The notes: generated from the sequence alone by a model not told the origin. A stretch of 64,000 nt of DNA from Floridanema evergladense (GCF_041929205.1 NZ_JBHFNT010000300.1), one strand, 5' to 3'; positions 45,670 to 55,093 are shown, counted from the first letter of the stretch. Numbers and translations are program-made.

Positions 45670-46317
45670 ATGAAAATTGGAATTGTAGGTTCGGGAAATA
45701 TGGGTGGAAGTCTGGGTAAAATCTGGGCAAAAGCTGGATATCAAGTGGTTTTTTCTTATTCCAGAGATGAGAATAAGCTACATCAATTAGCAGCTTCAGT
45801 AGGAGGAAATGCTACTGTTGGAACACCCGCCGAAGCCGTATCTCAAAGTGATGTTGTAATGCTTGCAGTGTGGGTTCCGGCAATAGAAGAAGTGTTGGTC
45901 AAAGCAGGTTCTCTTGATGGCAAAATTGTCATTACTTGTGTTAGTGGGTTGCGTCCTGATTTTACAGGTGAAACGATCGGAATCGCCACCGACTTAAAAT
46001 TTTCCGTTGGCGAAACCATTCAAAAAGCTGCACCCAAAGCCAAAGTTGTAGAAGCATTTAACATGACATTTGCAGAAATTCTCGCTTCCGATTCTCGGCA
46101 ATTTGGTAGCGATCGACCTAGTATTTTTTATTGTGGAGATGATGCAGAAGCAAAAAAAGTAGTAGCAGAATTAATTGAAGTTTGTGGTTATGAAGCTGTA
46201 GATGCAGGTAATTTGATAGTTGCCCGTTCCTTAGAAACCTTAGCAACTGCCTGGGTTCAATTTGCTGCTGCCAGTCATTTATTCCCCAATTTGGCACTAA
46301 AAGCCCTGCGAAGATAA
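45670..46317 (+). CDS. F420/NADP-type reductase family protein
   Basis: This 215-residue Rossmann protein has the N-terminal dinucleotide motif GIVGSGNMGGSLGKIWA. SQSDVVMLAVWVPAI and the C-terminal FYCGDDAEAKKVVAELI follow, as in the F420_oxidored (NADPH-dependent F420 reductase-like) family. Cyanobacteria use F420 only in restricted roles, so it may be a general NADP-linked oxidoreductase. No partner gene is close apart from the upstream AraC fragment. Confidence 0.88.
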   Translation: MKIGIVGSGNMGGSLGKIWAKAGYQVVFSYSRDENKLHQLAASVGGNATVGTPAEAVSQSDVVMLAVWVPAIEEVLVKAGSLDGKIVITCVSGLRPDFTGETIGIATDLKFSVGETIQKAAPKAKVVEAFNMTFAEILASDSRQFGSDRPSIFYCGDDAEAKKVVAELIEVCGYEAVDAGNLIVARSLETLATAWVQFAAASHLFPNLALKALRR

Positions 46318-46552
46318 TAAATTTATCAACACTCTAGAGGCGAAGCAAACGGAGCAGAAATCTAGGGTTTGAGCCATAATATTGTTGCCCGAATGCTTCG
46401 CCCCTACCCTTAATTCGGGCTTGCTGTGTTAAAGATAATTTGTACAAGAGAAATCAGCAAACTTTCCTTCATGGTTGAGGAAAGCAACTTCATTTTCAAT
46501 GCCGAAAAAAAACATACAGATAGTAGGTGAAACCGCTCATTTATTTACTATT

Positions 46553-46586
46553 GTAGAGTGCGTTACGCTGCGTTAACGCACTCTAC
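46553..46586. terminator. 13-bp stem hairpin between convergent genes
   Basis: GTAGAGTGCGTTA (46553-46565) pairs perfectly with TAACGCACTCTAC (46574-46586). It lies between the reductase gene and the convergent CNNM gene and may end both transcripts. It has no T-run on the plus strand, so a dispersed repeat is equally possible. Confidence 0.6.
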
Positions 46587-46601
46587 AGTTTTAAAAGTTA
46601 A

Positions 46602-47936
46602 TTATCCATTATTATTTTTTATTTCTGTTGAATCTTGAGAGTGTTTTGCTAACGGCATGACTAAGATTTTATCAACTCGGTTGCCGTCCATATCTACTAC
46701 TTCAAAACAAAAATCTTTCCACTCAAATTTATCGGTAGCGATGGGGATTTTGCCTAAATGCGCCATTACTAAACCACCCATTGTATTGTAACTGCCTCTT
46801 TGTTCGCGAGTCAATTCTTCAATTTCAAACATTTCTAAAAATTCATCTACAGAAAACATTCCATCAATTAACCAAGAGCCATCATCCCGTTGCACGGCTG
46901 AGGGTTCGTCAGTATCGTAAACTGAGGGAATTTCTCCGACAATTTCTACTAAAATATCATTGAGAGTAACTAAACCTTGAATTACTCCGTATTCATCAAC
47001 TACAAATACAATATGAGTCCCTGTTTGTTTAAACATTTCTAGAGTTTTTAACCCTCTAGTGCTTTCTGGAACAAACAAAGGTCGGCGCAAAGATGCAGAT
47101 AAATCTAATGGTTGGGATTCTAAACAACGAGAAAGAATATCGGTGACTGATAATACGCCAAGGACATTATCTAATTCTCGTTGGCAAACAGGAAAGCGGG
47201 AATGTTGGCTGTTAGTAATTTTTTGTCGATTTACTTCTGTGGAATCTTCGATGTTTAACCAAACTATTTCTGGTCGAGGTGTCATTAATGCGCTGACTGG
47301 TCGATCGCCTAAGCGGAACACTCTTCCTACCATATCTTGTTCGGCTTCTTCAAAAGTTCCGGCTTCTGTACCTTGCTCAATTAATACTTTAATTTCTTCT
47401 TCTGTGACTTCGGGTTCTACAGAAGGTCTAATTCCTAATATTCGTAATACTAACTGAGTGGAAGCACCCAAAAAAGAAACAAAAGGCGCAGTAACGATCG
47501 CCAAAAATCGCATCGGTATAGCCACAATTGATGCGATCGGTTCGGGACTATTTAACGCCATGCGCTTAGGCACTAATTCACCGATGATTAACGTTAAATA
47601 AGTAATAATTAAAACGGCAATTACGGAGGCGATCGGATCGACGTAAGCTCTGAGAAAGGGGATATTAGCTAAGATTGGTCTGACATACCTAGCGATCGTC
47701 GTTTCACCAAAAGCACCAGAAACAATGCTCAACAAGGTAATGCCAATTTGCACTGTGGGGAGAAACTTATTCGGCGCATTTGCTAAAGATAAAGCGAGTT
47801 CAGCTTTATTGTCACGGATAGCCATCTGTTGCAAGCGTACCTTGCGGGAGGAGACGATCGCCATCTCCGACATCACCAGAAAGCCGTTCGAGACAATCAG
47901 CAGTAAGATAATCAGAAAATCGGTAGTTAGAGACAT
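46602..47936 (-). CDS. CNNM/CBS-domain membrane protein (HlyC/CorC family)
   Basis: The 444-residue protein has a CNNM (DUF21) membrane domain (about 1-190, with IIGELVPKRMALNSPEPIA), a pair of CBS domains (MTPRPEIVWL at about 217-226; RRPLFVPEST at about 284-293) and a C-terminal CorC_HlyC domain. These proteins are linked to Mg2+ or Co2+ transport and resistance. The older name haemolysin-like is not a functional statement. Length and order are standard. Confidence 0.93.
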   Translation of the reverse strand: MSLTTDFLIILLLIVSNGFLVMSEMAIVSSRKVRLQQMAIRDNKAELALSLANAPNKFLPTVQIGITLLSIVSGAFGETTIARYVRPILANIPFLRAYVDPIASVIAVLIITYLTLIIGELVPKRMALNSPEPIASIVAIPMRFLAIVTAPFVSFLGASTQLVLRILGIRPSVEPEVTEEEIKVLIEQGTEAGTFEEAEQDMVGRVFRLGDRPVSALMTPRPEIVWLNIEDSTEVNRQKITNSQHSRFPVCQRELDNVLGVLSVTDILSRCLESQPLDLSASLRRPLFVPESTRGLKTLEMFKQTGTHIVFVVDEYGVIQGLVTLNDILVEIVGEIPSVYDTDEPSAVQRDDGSWLIDGMFSVDEFLEMFEIEELTREQRGSYNTMGGLVMAHLGKIPIATDKFEWKDFCFEVVDMDGNRVDKILVMPLAKHSQDSTEIKNNNG

Positions 47937-48234
47937 GGGATCTGAGAATATAAGGCAAAAAAAGGCTCCAAAGCAGATGGCAGAAAGGTTTGTTCAGCTT
48001 TTATATTCAGCTTTTATTCAATCATTTCTACCCTGCTGCACTAATTAAATGCTAAATCCTATAAAACGATAATCTACTTCCAGAAAGTTAAAACCTGGGG
48101 GTAAATGCAGTTTCCTTATTTAAAATGGTTCTTTAGAGGTAGAGCGATCGAAACTATTGCTTTCCCTACCTTCCGTCTTCCACTGTAAAGCAAACTCTTC
48201 AATCTAAAATCCAAAATCCAAAATCTAAAATCCA
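47937..48234. other. Leader of mfd with ATCTAAAATCC repeats
   Basis: About 300 bases separate the divergent CNNM and mfd genes. Directly before the mfd start, at about 48200-48234, the word AATCCAAAATC is repeated four times and takes the place of a ribosome binding site. No gene is visible. Confidence 0.55.
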
Positions 48235-51200
48235 ATGACCTTTTCTTCGATTATCCGTGCTTTGGGCCGATCGCCACTGACTAACGAAATTCTCACCAAG
48301 CTTAACCGACAACAGCATCTCAGGTTGAGCGGTGTTCCGCGTCTTCCCAAGGGTTTAGTCGCTTCGGCGATCGCGCAAACTGCGGCAAAAAACCTGTTTG
48401 TCGTCACCGCTACTTTGGAAGAGGCGGGACGTTGGACGGCGCAGTTAGAAGCGATGGGTTGGCAAACGGTGCATTTTTATCCGACTTCGGAAGCTTCTCC
48501 CTACGAACCTTATGCGCCGGAGTCGGAGATGACTTGGGGACAAATGCAGGTTTTGTCGGATTTGATTAGTCATGGGTCAGAGGAATCAGCGGGTAAAATG
48601 GCGATCGTGGCGACTGAGCGATCGCTTCAACCCCATTTGCCACCACCAAACGTCTTTCAAGAGTATTGTTTGACTCTGAAGTTGGGAGAAAGCACGGATT
48701 TGGATGATTTTTCCCGAAAGTTGGCGCTTATGGGTTATGAACGGGTTTCTTTGGTGGAAACTGAGGGTCAATGGAGTCGTCGCGGCGATATTATTGATGT
48801 TTTCCCGGTTTCGGCTGAGTTACCTGTAAGGTTGGAGTGGTTTGGCGATGATTTGGAGAAGATTCGGGAGTTTGATCCTTCTACTCAGCGATCTTTGGAT
48901 AAAATTGAGCGTTTGTTGTTGACTCCGACGGATTTTACGGCGATTTACCGGGGAGTTTTGGGGGAGGAATTGAACCACGATAGCGAAGCGAAACGCGATA
49001 GCGTTTTAGACACGAAGGACACGAAGGAAGAGGAAGAGGAGGAGAGGGAAGAGGTTTGGCGGTTGTTGCGATCGGCTTTTGCGGAACCTGCTTGTTTGTT
49101 GGATTATTTGCCGGATCTTACTTTGATTGCTGTTGATGAACCGGAACAGTGTGAGGCGCATAATGCTGTTTGGTTTAATGCGGTTGAGGAACAGTGGAAG
49201 TTGGGGACTAGGGACTGGGGACTGGGGACTGGGGATGGATCTACTATTCCTAAGTTGCATTGTTCTTTTGAGAGTTGTTTGGGGTATGGTTCGCGGTTTC
49301 ATCGGGTAGATTTGTCGGAAATTGCGGAAGATTCTTCGCTTAATTTGTCTAGTCGTCCGGTTCCGGCGACTCCCCATCAGTTTGCTAAGTTGGCGGAAAC
49401 TTTAAGACAGGAAAGGGAACGGAATTTTGCAATTTGGATTGTTTCGGCGCAACCTTCGCGATCGGTTGCTTTGTTGCAAGAACATGATTGTCCGGCGCAA
49501 TTTGTTCCGAATCCTCGCGATTTTCAAGCAATCGAAAAGTTACAGGTTCAGCATACGCCTGTGGCGGTGAAATATTCCGGTTTGGCGGAGTTGGAAGGGT
49601 TTATTTTGCCGACTTTTCGCTTGGTTGTTGTGACCGATCGCGAATTTTACGGACAACATTCTTTAGCTACACCAAGTTATATTCGCAAACGGCGACGTGC
49701 AGCTTCTAAACAAGTTGACCCGAACAAGTTACAAGCGGGTGATTATGTAGTCCATAAAAGTCACGGAATTGGCAAGTTTCTGAAGTTAGAAAAGCTAACA
49801 ATTAATAATGAAACTCGCGAATATTTGGTAGTTCAATATGCTGATGGTTTACTCAAAGTAGCAGCAGATCAATTGGGTGGTTTGTCGAGATTTAGAAGTA
49901 CGACAGATAAACCCCCAGAATTAAACAAAATGACCGGGAAAGCTTGGGAAAATACCAAGTCAAAAGTTCGCAAAGCAATCAAAAAACTGGCAGTTGATTT
50001 ATTGAAATTATACGCTCAACGCGCTCAACAGGAAGGTTTTACTTATCCGGTTGATAGTCCTTGGCAAGAAGAAATGGAAGATTCTTTCCCTTACCAACCA
50101 ACCCCAGATCAATTAAAGGCAACCCAAGATGTCAAACGGGATATGGAATCGCCTCGACCAATGGATCGTTTGGTTTGTGGCGATGTTGGTTTTGGGAAAA
50201 CGGAAGTTGCAATTCGGGCAATTTTTAAAGCGGTGACTGCTGGTAAACAAGTCGCCGTTTTAGCACCAACAACAGTTTTAACTCAGCAACATTATCACAC
50301 TTTAAAAGAGCGTTTTGCTCCCTATCCAATTAACGTCGGTTTGTTGAATAGATTCCGCACCGAAGAGGAAAAACGCGATATAATTCGCCGCCTCGCAACG
50401 GGTGAATTAGATATAGTTGTGGGAACTCAACAACTGTTAGGTAAAACTATCGCTTACCGAGATCTGGGTTTATTGGTAGTGGATGAAGAACAACGGTTTG
50501 GTGTTAACCAAAAGGAGAAAATTAAGAGTTTAAAAACGCAAGTTGACGTATTAACTTTGACCGCAACTCCAATTCCCAGAACTTTATATATGTCGCTTTC
50601 GGGAATTAGAGAAATGAGTTTAATTACAACTCCGCCTCCTTCCCGTCGTCCGATTAAAACACATCTTGCACCTTACGATCCAGAAGCAGTGAGAACAGCA
50701 ATTCGTCAAGAACTCGATCGCGGAGGACAAATATTTTATGTAGTTCCCAGAATAGAAGGAATTGAAGAAACAGCGACAAAAATAAGAGAAATGGTTCCCG
50801 GTGCGCGAATTGCGATCGCACATGGTCAACTCGATGAAGCTGAATTAGAATCCACAATGTTAACCTTCAGTAATGGCGAAGCAGATATCTTAGTTTGCAC
50901 CACAATTATTGAGTCTGGTTTAGACATTCCTCGCGTTAATACTATCCTGATTGAAGATGCACAAAAATTCGGTTTAGCTCAACTTTATCAATTACGAGGA
51001 AGAGTTGGTCGTGCAGGAATTCAAGCACACGCTTGGTTATTTTATCCCAAGAAAAGTCAACTTTCTGAGGCGGCGCGTCAACGTTTACGAGCTATTCAAG
51101 AATTTACTCAATTAGGTTCTGGTTATCAATTAGCAATGCGCGATATGGAAATTCGTGGCGTTGGTAATTTGTTGGGTGCGGAACAGTCGGGACAAATGAA

Positions 51201-51750
51201 TGCGATCGGTTTTGACCTCTATACAGAAATGTTACAAGAGGCGATTCAAGAAATTCGCGGTCAAGAAATTCCCCAAGTTGATGATACGCAAATCGATCTG
51301 TCTTTGACGGCGTTTATTCCCTCTGATTATATAACAGATTTGGATCAAAAGATGAGCGCTTATCGATCGGTCGCAGCGGCTAAATCGAAAGAAGAATTAG
51401 AGCAAATTGTGGCGGAATGGAGCGATCGTTATGGCAATATTCCTCCTGCTGCAAGACAATTGTTAAGAGTAATGGAACTCAAACAAGTGGCGAGAAAATT
51501 AGGTTTTTCGCGCATCAAACCTGATGGGAAACAGCACGTTATTTTGGAAACTAAAATGGAGGAACCAGCTTGGAATATCTTAGCGGGGAATTTGCCGGAA
51601 AATTTGCGATCGCGTTTTGTCTTTACTCCGGGTAAAATAACTATTCGAGGCTTAGGTGTGGTAAGTGCTGATAAACAATTACAAAGTTTAATCGATTGGT
51701 TAAGCAAAATGCAGGGAGCATTACTAGAACCTGAACTCGCTCTTAATTAG
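48235..51750 (+). CDS. mfd: Transcription-repair coupling factor
   Basis: Mfd removes RNA polymerase stalled at DNA lesions and recruits UvrA. The 1171-residue protein has the UvrB-like N-terminal module, the RNA-polymerase-interaction domain (LQAGDYVVHKSHGIGKFL, about 500-517), SF2 helicase motifs with Walker A GDVGFGKTE near 648 and DEEQ near 753, and the C-terminal TRCF domain. Two segments in the N-terminal part are not family sequence. An acidic one (about 249-273, DTKDTKEEEEEEREE) and a heptamer-coded one (323-335, LGTRDWGLGTGDG) lie at linker positions and keep the frame. Confidence 0.96.
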   Translation: MTFSSIIRALGRSPLTNEILTKLNRQQHLRLSGVPRLPKGLVASAIAQTAAKNLFVVTATLEEAGRWTAQLEAMGWQTVHFYPTSEASPYEPYAPESEMTWGQMQVLSDLISHGSEESAGKMAIVATERSLQPHLPPPNVFQEYCLTLKLGESTDLDDFSRKLALMGYERVSLVETEGQWSRRGDIIDVFPVSAELPVRLEWFGDDLEKIREFDPSTQRSLDKIERLLLTPTDFTAIYRGVLGEELNHDSEAKRDSVLDTKDTKEEEEEEREEVWRLLRSAFAEPACLLDYLPDLTLIAVDEPEQCEAHNAVWFNAVEEQWKLGTRDWGLGTGDGSTIPKLHCSFESCLGYGSRFHRVDLSEIAEDSSLNLSSRPVPATPHQFAKLAETLRQERERNFAIWIVSAQPSRSVALLQEHDCPAQFVPNPRDFQAIEKLQVQHTPVAVKYSGLAELEGFILPTFRLVVVTDREFYGQHSLATPSYIRKRRRAASKQVDPNKLQAGDYVVHKSHGIGKFLKLEKLTINNETREYLVVQYADGLLKVAADQLGGLSRFRSTTDKPPELNKMTGKAWENTKSKVRKAIKKLAVDLLKLYAQRAQQEGFTYPVDSPWQEEMEDSFPYQPTPDQLKATQDVKRDMESPRPMDRLVCGDVGFGKTEVAIRAIFKAVTAGKQVAVLAPTTVLTQQHYHTLKERFAPYPINVGLLNRFRTEEEKRDIIRRLATGELDIVVGTQQLLGKTIAYRDLGLLVVDEEQRFGVNQKEKIKSLKTQVDVLTLTATPIPRTLYMSLSGIREMSLITTPPPSRRPIKTHLAPYDPEAVRTAIRQELDRGGQIFYVVPRIEGIEETATKIREMVPGARIAIAHGQLDEAELESTMLTFSNGEADILVCTTIIESGLDIPRVNTILIEDAQKFGLAQLYQLRGRVGRAGIQAHAWLFYPKKSQLSEAARQRLRAIQEFTQLGSGYQLAMRDMEIRGVGNLLGAEQSGQMNAIGFDLYTEMLQEAIQEIRGQEIPQVDDTQIDLSLTAFIPSDYITDLDQKMSAYRSVAAAKSKEELEQIVAEWSDRYGNIPPAARQLLRVMELKQVARKLGFSRIKPDGKQHVILETKMEEPAWNILAGNLPENLRSRFVFTPGKITIRGLGVVSADKQLQSLIDWLSKMQGALLEPELALN
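49202..49236 (+). repeat. Heptamer repeat inside mfd coding sequence
   Basis: Five copies of GGGGACT/GGGACTG heptamer lie in frame inside mfd and encode LGTRDWGLGTGDG. It is the same unit as the intergenic arrays at 213 and 19488. Confidence 0.9.
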
Positions 51751-51816
51751 TACGTTGTTGCGCTTCAGCGCTCTTATCAAGAATTGTTATAAGAGCGCTG
51801 AAGCGCAACAACATAC
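51750..51816. repeat. Dispersed palindromic repeat, copy B
   Basis: Two 28-base arms (51750-51777 and 51789-51816) pair with one mismatch. The outer 22 bases match copy A at 7893-7944, including GTACGTTGTTGCGCTTCAGC. It begins at the last base of the mfd stop codon and could terminate that transcript. Confidence 0.85.
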
Positions 51817-51837
51817 CTGACAAAGGACAAAGGACAA

Positions 51838-52305
51838 ATGACAACTTTAGAAACTCGTTTACGATTCCTTCAGGAAGTGGCTATTTTTCAGGAAATTGAA
51901 CACAATGATTTTTTGCCAGAACTCGCTAAAAGTTTAGAAGAAGTTGTGTTTCCTGCTAATCACACAATTTTTACTAAAGGTGATGAGGGACAATTGCTTT
52001 ATATTTTGGTTTCTGGTAAGGTCAAGGTACATTTAGATGATTTTACTCTTGCTTATTTAGAACCGGGTAGTTATTTTGGCGAAATGGCGTTATTTGAATC
52101 TCGGACGCGATCGGCTTCTGCTACTGCTATTGAAGAGTCTAAATGTTTAATTTTAACTGGGCAACAAGTCTATCAAGCAATTAAGCAAAGTCCTGATATT
52201 GCTATCAATATTATTCAACTTCTTGCCCAAAGAATTCGCAAATATAATCGACTTTTCGGCGCTTCTGAAGAACTATTTTACTTAAAATTGAAAAAGTCAG
52301 CTTGA
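51838..52305 (+). CDS. Cyclic-nucleotide-binding domain protein
   Basis: This 155-residue protein is essentially one cNMP-binding domain. The phosphate-binding cassette FGEMALF...RTRSASAT keeps both the Glu and the Arg that contact cyclic nucleotide, so it can plausibly bind cAMP or cGMP. There is no DNA-binding or catalytic domain, so it would act by protein contact. The next gene (52463) has a related domain, and the two are likely paralogues from a tandem duplication. Confidence 0.88.
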   Translation: MTTLETRLRFLQEVAIFQEIEHNDFLPELAKSLEEVVFPANHTIFTKGDEGQLLYILVSGKVKVHLDDFTLAYLEPGSYFGEMALFESRTRSASATAIEESKCLILTGQQVYQAIKQSPDIAINIIQLLAQRIRKYNRLFGASEELFYLKLKKSA

Positions 52306-52306
52306 G

Positions 52307-52418
52307 TATAACTCAGATCTTGCATCAGGGGAGGTAGAACCTCCCAGATCCTCGTTCCCAGGTTCAACCTGGGAACGAAGAATAGAGGCTCTGCCTCTTG
52401 GCACAAGATCTGAGTATA
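52307..52418. mobile_element. MITE-like element with hairpins, copy 2
   Basis: A 112-base unit is bounded by imperfect terminal inverted repeats (ACTCAGATCTTGC at 52311-52323 and GCACAAGATCTGAGT at 52401-52415). GAGTATA occurs near both ends. Inside are GGGAGGT/ACCTCCC-like, CTCGTTCCCAGGTT/AACCTGGGAACGA (52351-52379) and GAGGCTCTGCCTC hairpins, shared with 34260-34355. No protein is encoded. It sits between the two cNMP genes. Confidence 0.65.
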
Positions 52419-52462
52419 AGTCGAAATGTTTTACATTAGAAATTAGGAATGGGTAATTGCTT

Positions 52463-53530
52463 ATGATGCTCAGTGAAACTAACCTGCAACTTTTACAAGG
52501 TATCCCAATGTTTCGGGATATTGAACGAGAAGAAGTTTTATCACGACTCGCTAATAATTTTTCAGAAGTAGAGTTTCCCGCAGGTTACACCATTTTCAAA
52601 CAAGGCGGAACAGGCTCTTTCTTTTACATTTTAATTTCTGGTGTTGTACAAGTTCATTTAGGAGGTTTGCAACTAGCACAGTTAGAAACAGGCGCATATT
52701 TTGGTGAAATGTCCATATTTGCTCCTGAACCTCATTCTGTTTCAGTAACAACTTTGTCACCTTGTAAGTGTTTAGTATTAACCCAAGAACAAATTTATGA
52801 ACTAATTAAAGAAAGCCCAGAAATTGGGGTGAATATTATTCGGGTACTAGCGGGAAGAGTGCGGATATTGAATCAACAATTTAGTGCTTGTTTGCGCGGT
52901 TTCCTCACAATAGCTTGGGCAGATGGAGAATATAATGAAGAAGAAAAAGAAGTCATTGAAAATTTACTCCAAGATAACATTTACCCCGATACAAATATAG
53001 GTTCTCTACACCCAATTTCTGCTACAGAATTAGCTGCTGCTTTACATGGCAATAAATCCTTAATTGAAAACTTTGTTAGAACCGCAGTAATTGTGGCTTT
53101 AGCTAATGGGACTTATTCGGAATCTGAAGATCGAGTATTACGAGAGTTTTGTACTGCTTTATTAGGTGAAAAATTAGATATTTTAGAAGCGTTAAGAACT
53201 CTACTAAGTCCAGAAAGTTTAGAGGTAAAAACACAGATTTCTGCAAAAGGAAAACCTATTTTCGTTACTCCAAGTGATGTATTACAACCTGTACGGAAAT
53301 TTTTGGATGACATGGATATTGATAGCCCTTATATGGCGCGATTTTTGTGTAAAATGATTCCGCCCCAATGTCCTTTTGAACGGGATATAGTTTTGTTTGG
53401 ACATAAAGTGATACATATTCCGCCAATGTGTAAGCTAAACCCATTGTACGAACAGTTAGTAGGTTTGCGTTTTCGGGCACTTTCTTATTTAGCTGATGAG
53501 TGTAAAGAGGATATTTCCCAATACATTTAA
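52463..53530 (+). CDS. cNMP-domain, TerB-like and Mo-nitro_C fusion protein
   Basis: The protein of about 355 residues has three parts. Residues 10-135 form a cNMP-binding fold, but the cassette reads FGEMSIFAPEPHSVSV, where His replaces the cyclic-phosphate-binding Arg. Residues about 145-245 form a TerB-like helical domain (TIAWADGEYNEEEKEVIE and a second half VALANGTYSESEDRVL). The last 80 residues are Mo-nitro_C (PF06967 type) with FLCKMIPPQCPFERD, HIPPMCKLNPLYEQL and YLADECKED, giving four conserved Cys. The domain was named from nitrogenase-associated cyanobacterial proteins, yet no nif gene is here. Start: ATG at 52463 or 52466. Confidence 0.85.
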   Translation: MMLSETNLQLLQGIPMFRDIEREEVLSRLANNFSEVEFPAGYTIFKQGGTGSFFYILISGVVQVHLGGLQLAQLETGAYFGEMSIFAPEPHSVSVTTLSPCKCLVLTQEQIYELIKESPEIGVNIIRVLAGRVRILNQQFSACLRGFLTIAWADGEYNEEEKEVIENLLQDNIYPDTNIGSLHPISATELAAALHGNKSLIENFVRTAVIVALANGTYSESEDRVLREFCTALLGEKLDILEALRTLLSPESLEVKTQISAKGKPIFVTPSDVLQPVRKFLDDMDIDSPYMARFLCKMIPPQCPFERDIVLFGHKVIHIPPMCKLNPLYEQLVGLRFRALSYLADECKEDISQYI

Positions 53531-53539
53531 TCAAAAAAA

Positions 53540-53560
53540 AGGTGGGTTTTATGCCCACCT
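53540..53560 (-). terminator. Rho-independent terminator of the small membrane gene
   Basis: On the minus strand, AGGTGGGCATAAAACCCACC folds into a stem (GGTGGG/CCCACC) followed by eight T. It lies between the fusion gene and the convergent gene ending at 53599, and is best read as the terminator of the latter. Confidence 0.85.
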
Positions 53561-53598
53561 AAGTTTATGAAGAAGTTGGAAAATGGAAAACTTGAAAT

Positions 53599-53907
53599 TT
53601 AAACTTTTTCGCTTTGATAAACAGGAGTAACTGTGAGGGTAAATGTTGTAGTTGATTGTTTAAAATCAGTTTTTTTGGGCTTGGCTGAAACTAGCCCTTT
53701 GGCAACAAAAGAAGTTAAGAAAGTAATCAGATATAAAGGTACAACCAAAGGCCAAGAAATGGTGATTATAACTAATACTACAAAAGATAAGAAATAACTT
53801 TCTGGAGTTGGTGCAGCGTAAGGTTTAAAAAAATCTAACCAGTTTTTGCCAAAATAGAAACTGATTAAAAGATAAATAATTATTGAAGTAGCTATCACTA
53901 AGTTCAC
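53599..53907 (-). CDS. Small two-span membrane protein
   Basis: This 102-residue protein has two hydrophobic helices (about 3-20 and 41-70) separated by a loop with GKNWLDFFKPYAAPTPESY, and a polar Thr-rich C-terminus. It is an integral membrane protein without a recognisable family. It ends at a clear intrinsic terminator (53540-53560) and is probably monocistronic. Confidence 0.7.
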   Translation of the reverse strand: MNLVIATSIIIYLLISFYFGKNWLDFFKPYAAPTPESYFLSFVVLVIITISWPLVVPLYLITFLTSFVAKGLVSAKPKKTDFKQSTTTFTLTVTPVYQSEKV

Positions 53908-54014
53908 TGTAGTTCATCCTAAAAAACTTCCCACTAAGAAAATTGTAGTGTTTGCGAAAGTGATTTTAAGAATTTATCCAAATGTTTCACATAAAATTCA
54001 TCAAATTTGAGTGT

Positions 54015-55091
54015 TTATAAAGTTTCTTTGAAATTAGCGATCGCTTCTTCATAAACTGCCAAAGTCTCTTGGTTCACTCTGGAAACATTTAACCACTCTA
54101 AATTTGTTTTAGCTTGATGTTGCCATTTGTGCAGCATTTCAGGCGAGTTCAACAAATTAGATAAAGCATTTGCCAAAGCACAACTATTTTTTGGAGTAAC
54201 TAAAATTCCCGCTTTTCCATTATCCAATGCTTCCGGTATACCATCAACATTAGTTGCTACAATTGCACAGCCTGCTTCTCGCGCTTCCGAGAGTACTAAA
54301 CCGAAAGGTTCTTGATGGGAAGCTAACACAAATATGTCGCAAGATAGAAGATATTTTTGCGGTTCTGGCTGAAAACCTACAAAGTGAATTCGATCGCTAA
54401 AAGCTGTATTTTGCGCCTGATTTTCAAATATTACTCTATCCGGGCCATTGCCGACTAAATATAAATGTAATCCGGGAAAGTTAGCGGCAATTTTGCTAAA
54501 AGCATCAATGAGTTCAGCTATACCTTTGCGATGATACATTCCGGCGACAGTGACGATCGCCGGACGTGATAAAACTAATGGTTGATACTCTGAAATATTG
54601 CGAGTGCGAGGACTACCCAAAGTGCCATTGTAAACTACAGAAATTTTGCTTTTAGGGATACCACGCCGCATCATAGAAAAGGCTACAGCATTACTAATTG
54701 CAATTACGCGATCGGCTAAACCCATTAATATTGCACTGCGTTGAAATTCATTATGCACCGTTGAAATTAAAGCATAATTAAACCCCGGTTTTAATAATCT
54801 TGCTAACACGACTCCTGTCATCATGTGAGCCTGTACAATATCCGGCTGAAATTCGCGTACTATTTCCCGATAAAATCGAGTGGCCTTAATTAAATTAACC
54901 GGATTTCTTGCCTGATTTAAAACAAAATGCTTCACTCCATATTGTGCTAACAAAACTTCAAATTCGCCCCCCGCAGAAGCAACAGCAACCTGATGACCTG
55001 CTTTAGCTTGGAGACAGGAGAGGTCGATCGCCACATTGATAATACCATTACCAATTTCTCGAACGTCATTTAAAAGATGTAAAATTTTCAC
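54015..55091 (-). CDS. Family 4 glycosyltransferase
   Basis: This 358-residue GT-B enzyme has the opening ILHLLNDVREIGNGIINVA, FQPDIVQAHMMTGVVLARL, the GT4 mid-motif TVAGMYHRKGIAELIDAF and E-x7-E in EPFGLVLSEAREAGCAIV. It is the last gene of the minus-strand polysaccharide cluster. It is separated from the next GT by a heptamer repeat (55094-55135), so it may have its own promoter. Confidence 0.92.
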   Translation of the reverse strand: MKILHLLNDVREIGNGIINVAIDLSCLQAKAGHQVAVASAGGEFEVLLAQYGVKHFVLNQARNPVNLIKATRFYREIVREFQPDIVQAHMMTGVVLARLLKPGFNYALISTVHNEFQRSAILMGLADRVIAISNAVAFSMMRRGIPKSKISVVYNGTLGSPRTRNISEYQPLVLSRPAIVTVAGMYHRKGIAELIDAFSKIAANFPGLHLYLVGNGPDRVIFENQAQNTAFSDRIHFVGFQPEPQKYLLSCDIFVLASHQEPFGLVLSEAREAGCAIVATNVDGIPEALDNGKAGILVTPKNSCALANALSNLLNSPEMLHKWQHQAKTNLEWLNVSRVNQETLAVYEEAIANFKETL

Positions 55092-55093
55092 GG

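Noticed and set aside
52463..53530. Reading the Mo-nitro_C domain as evidence of nitrogen fixation
   Set aside because: The domain occurs in fusion proteins far from nif genes, and none of the nif genes is in this window.
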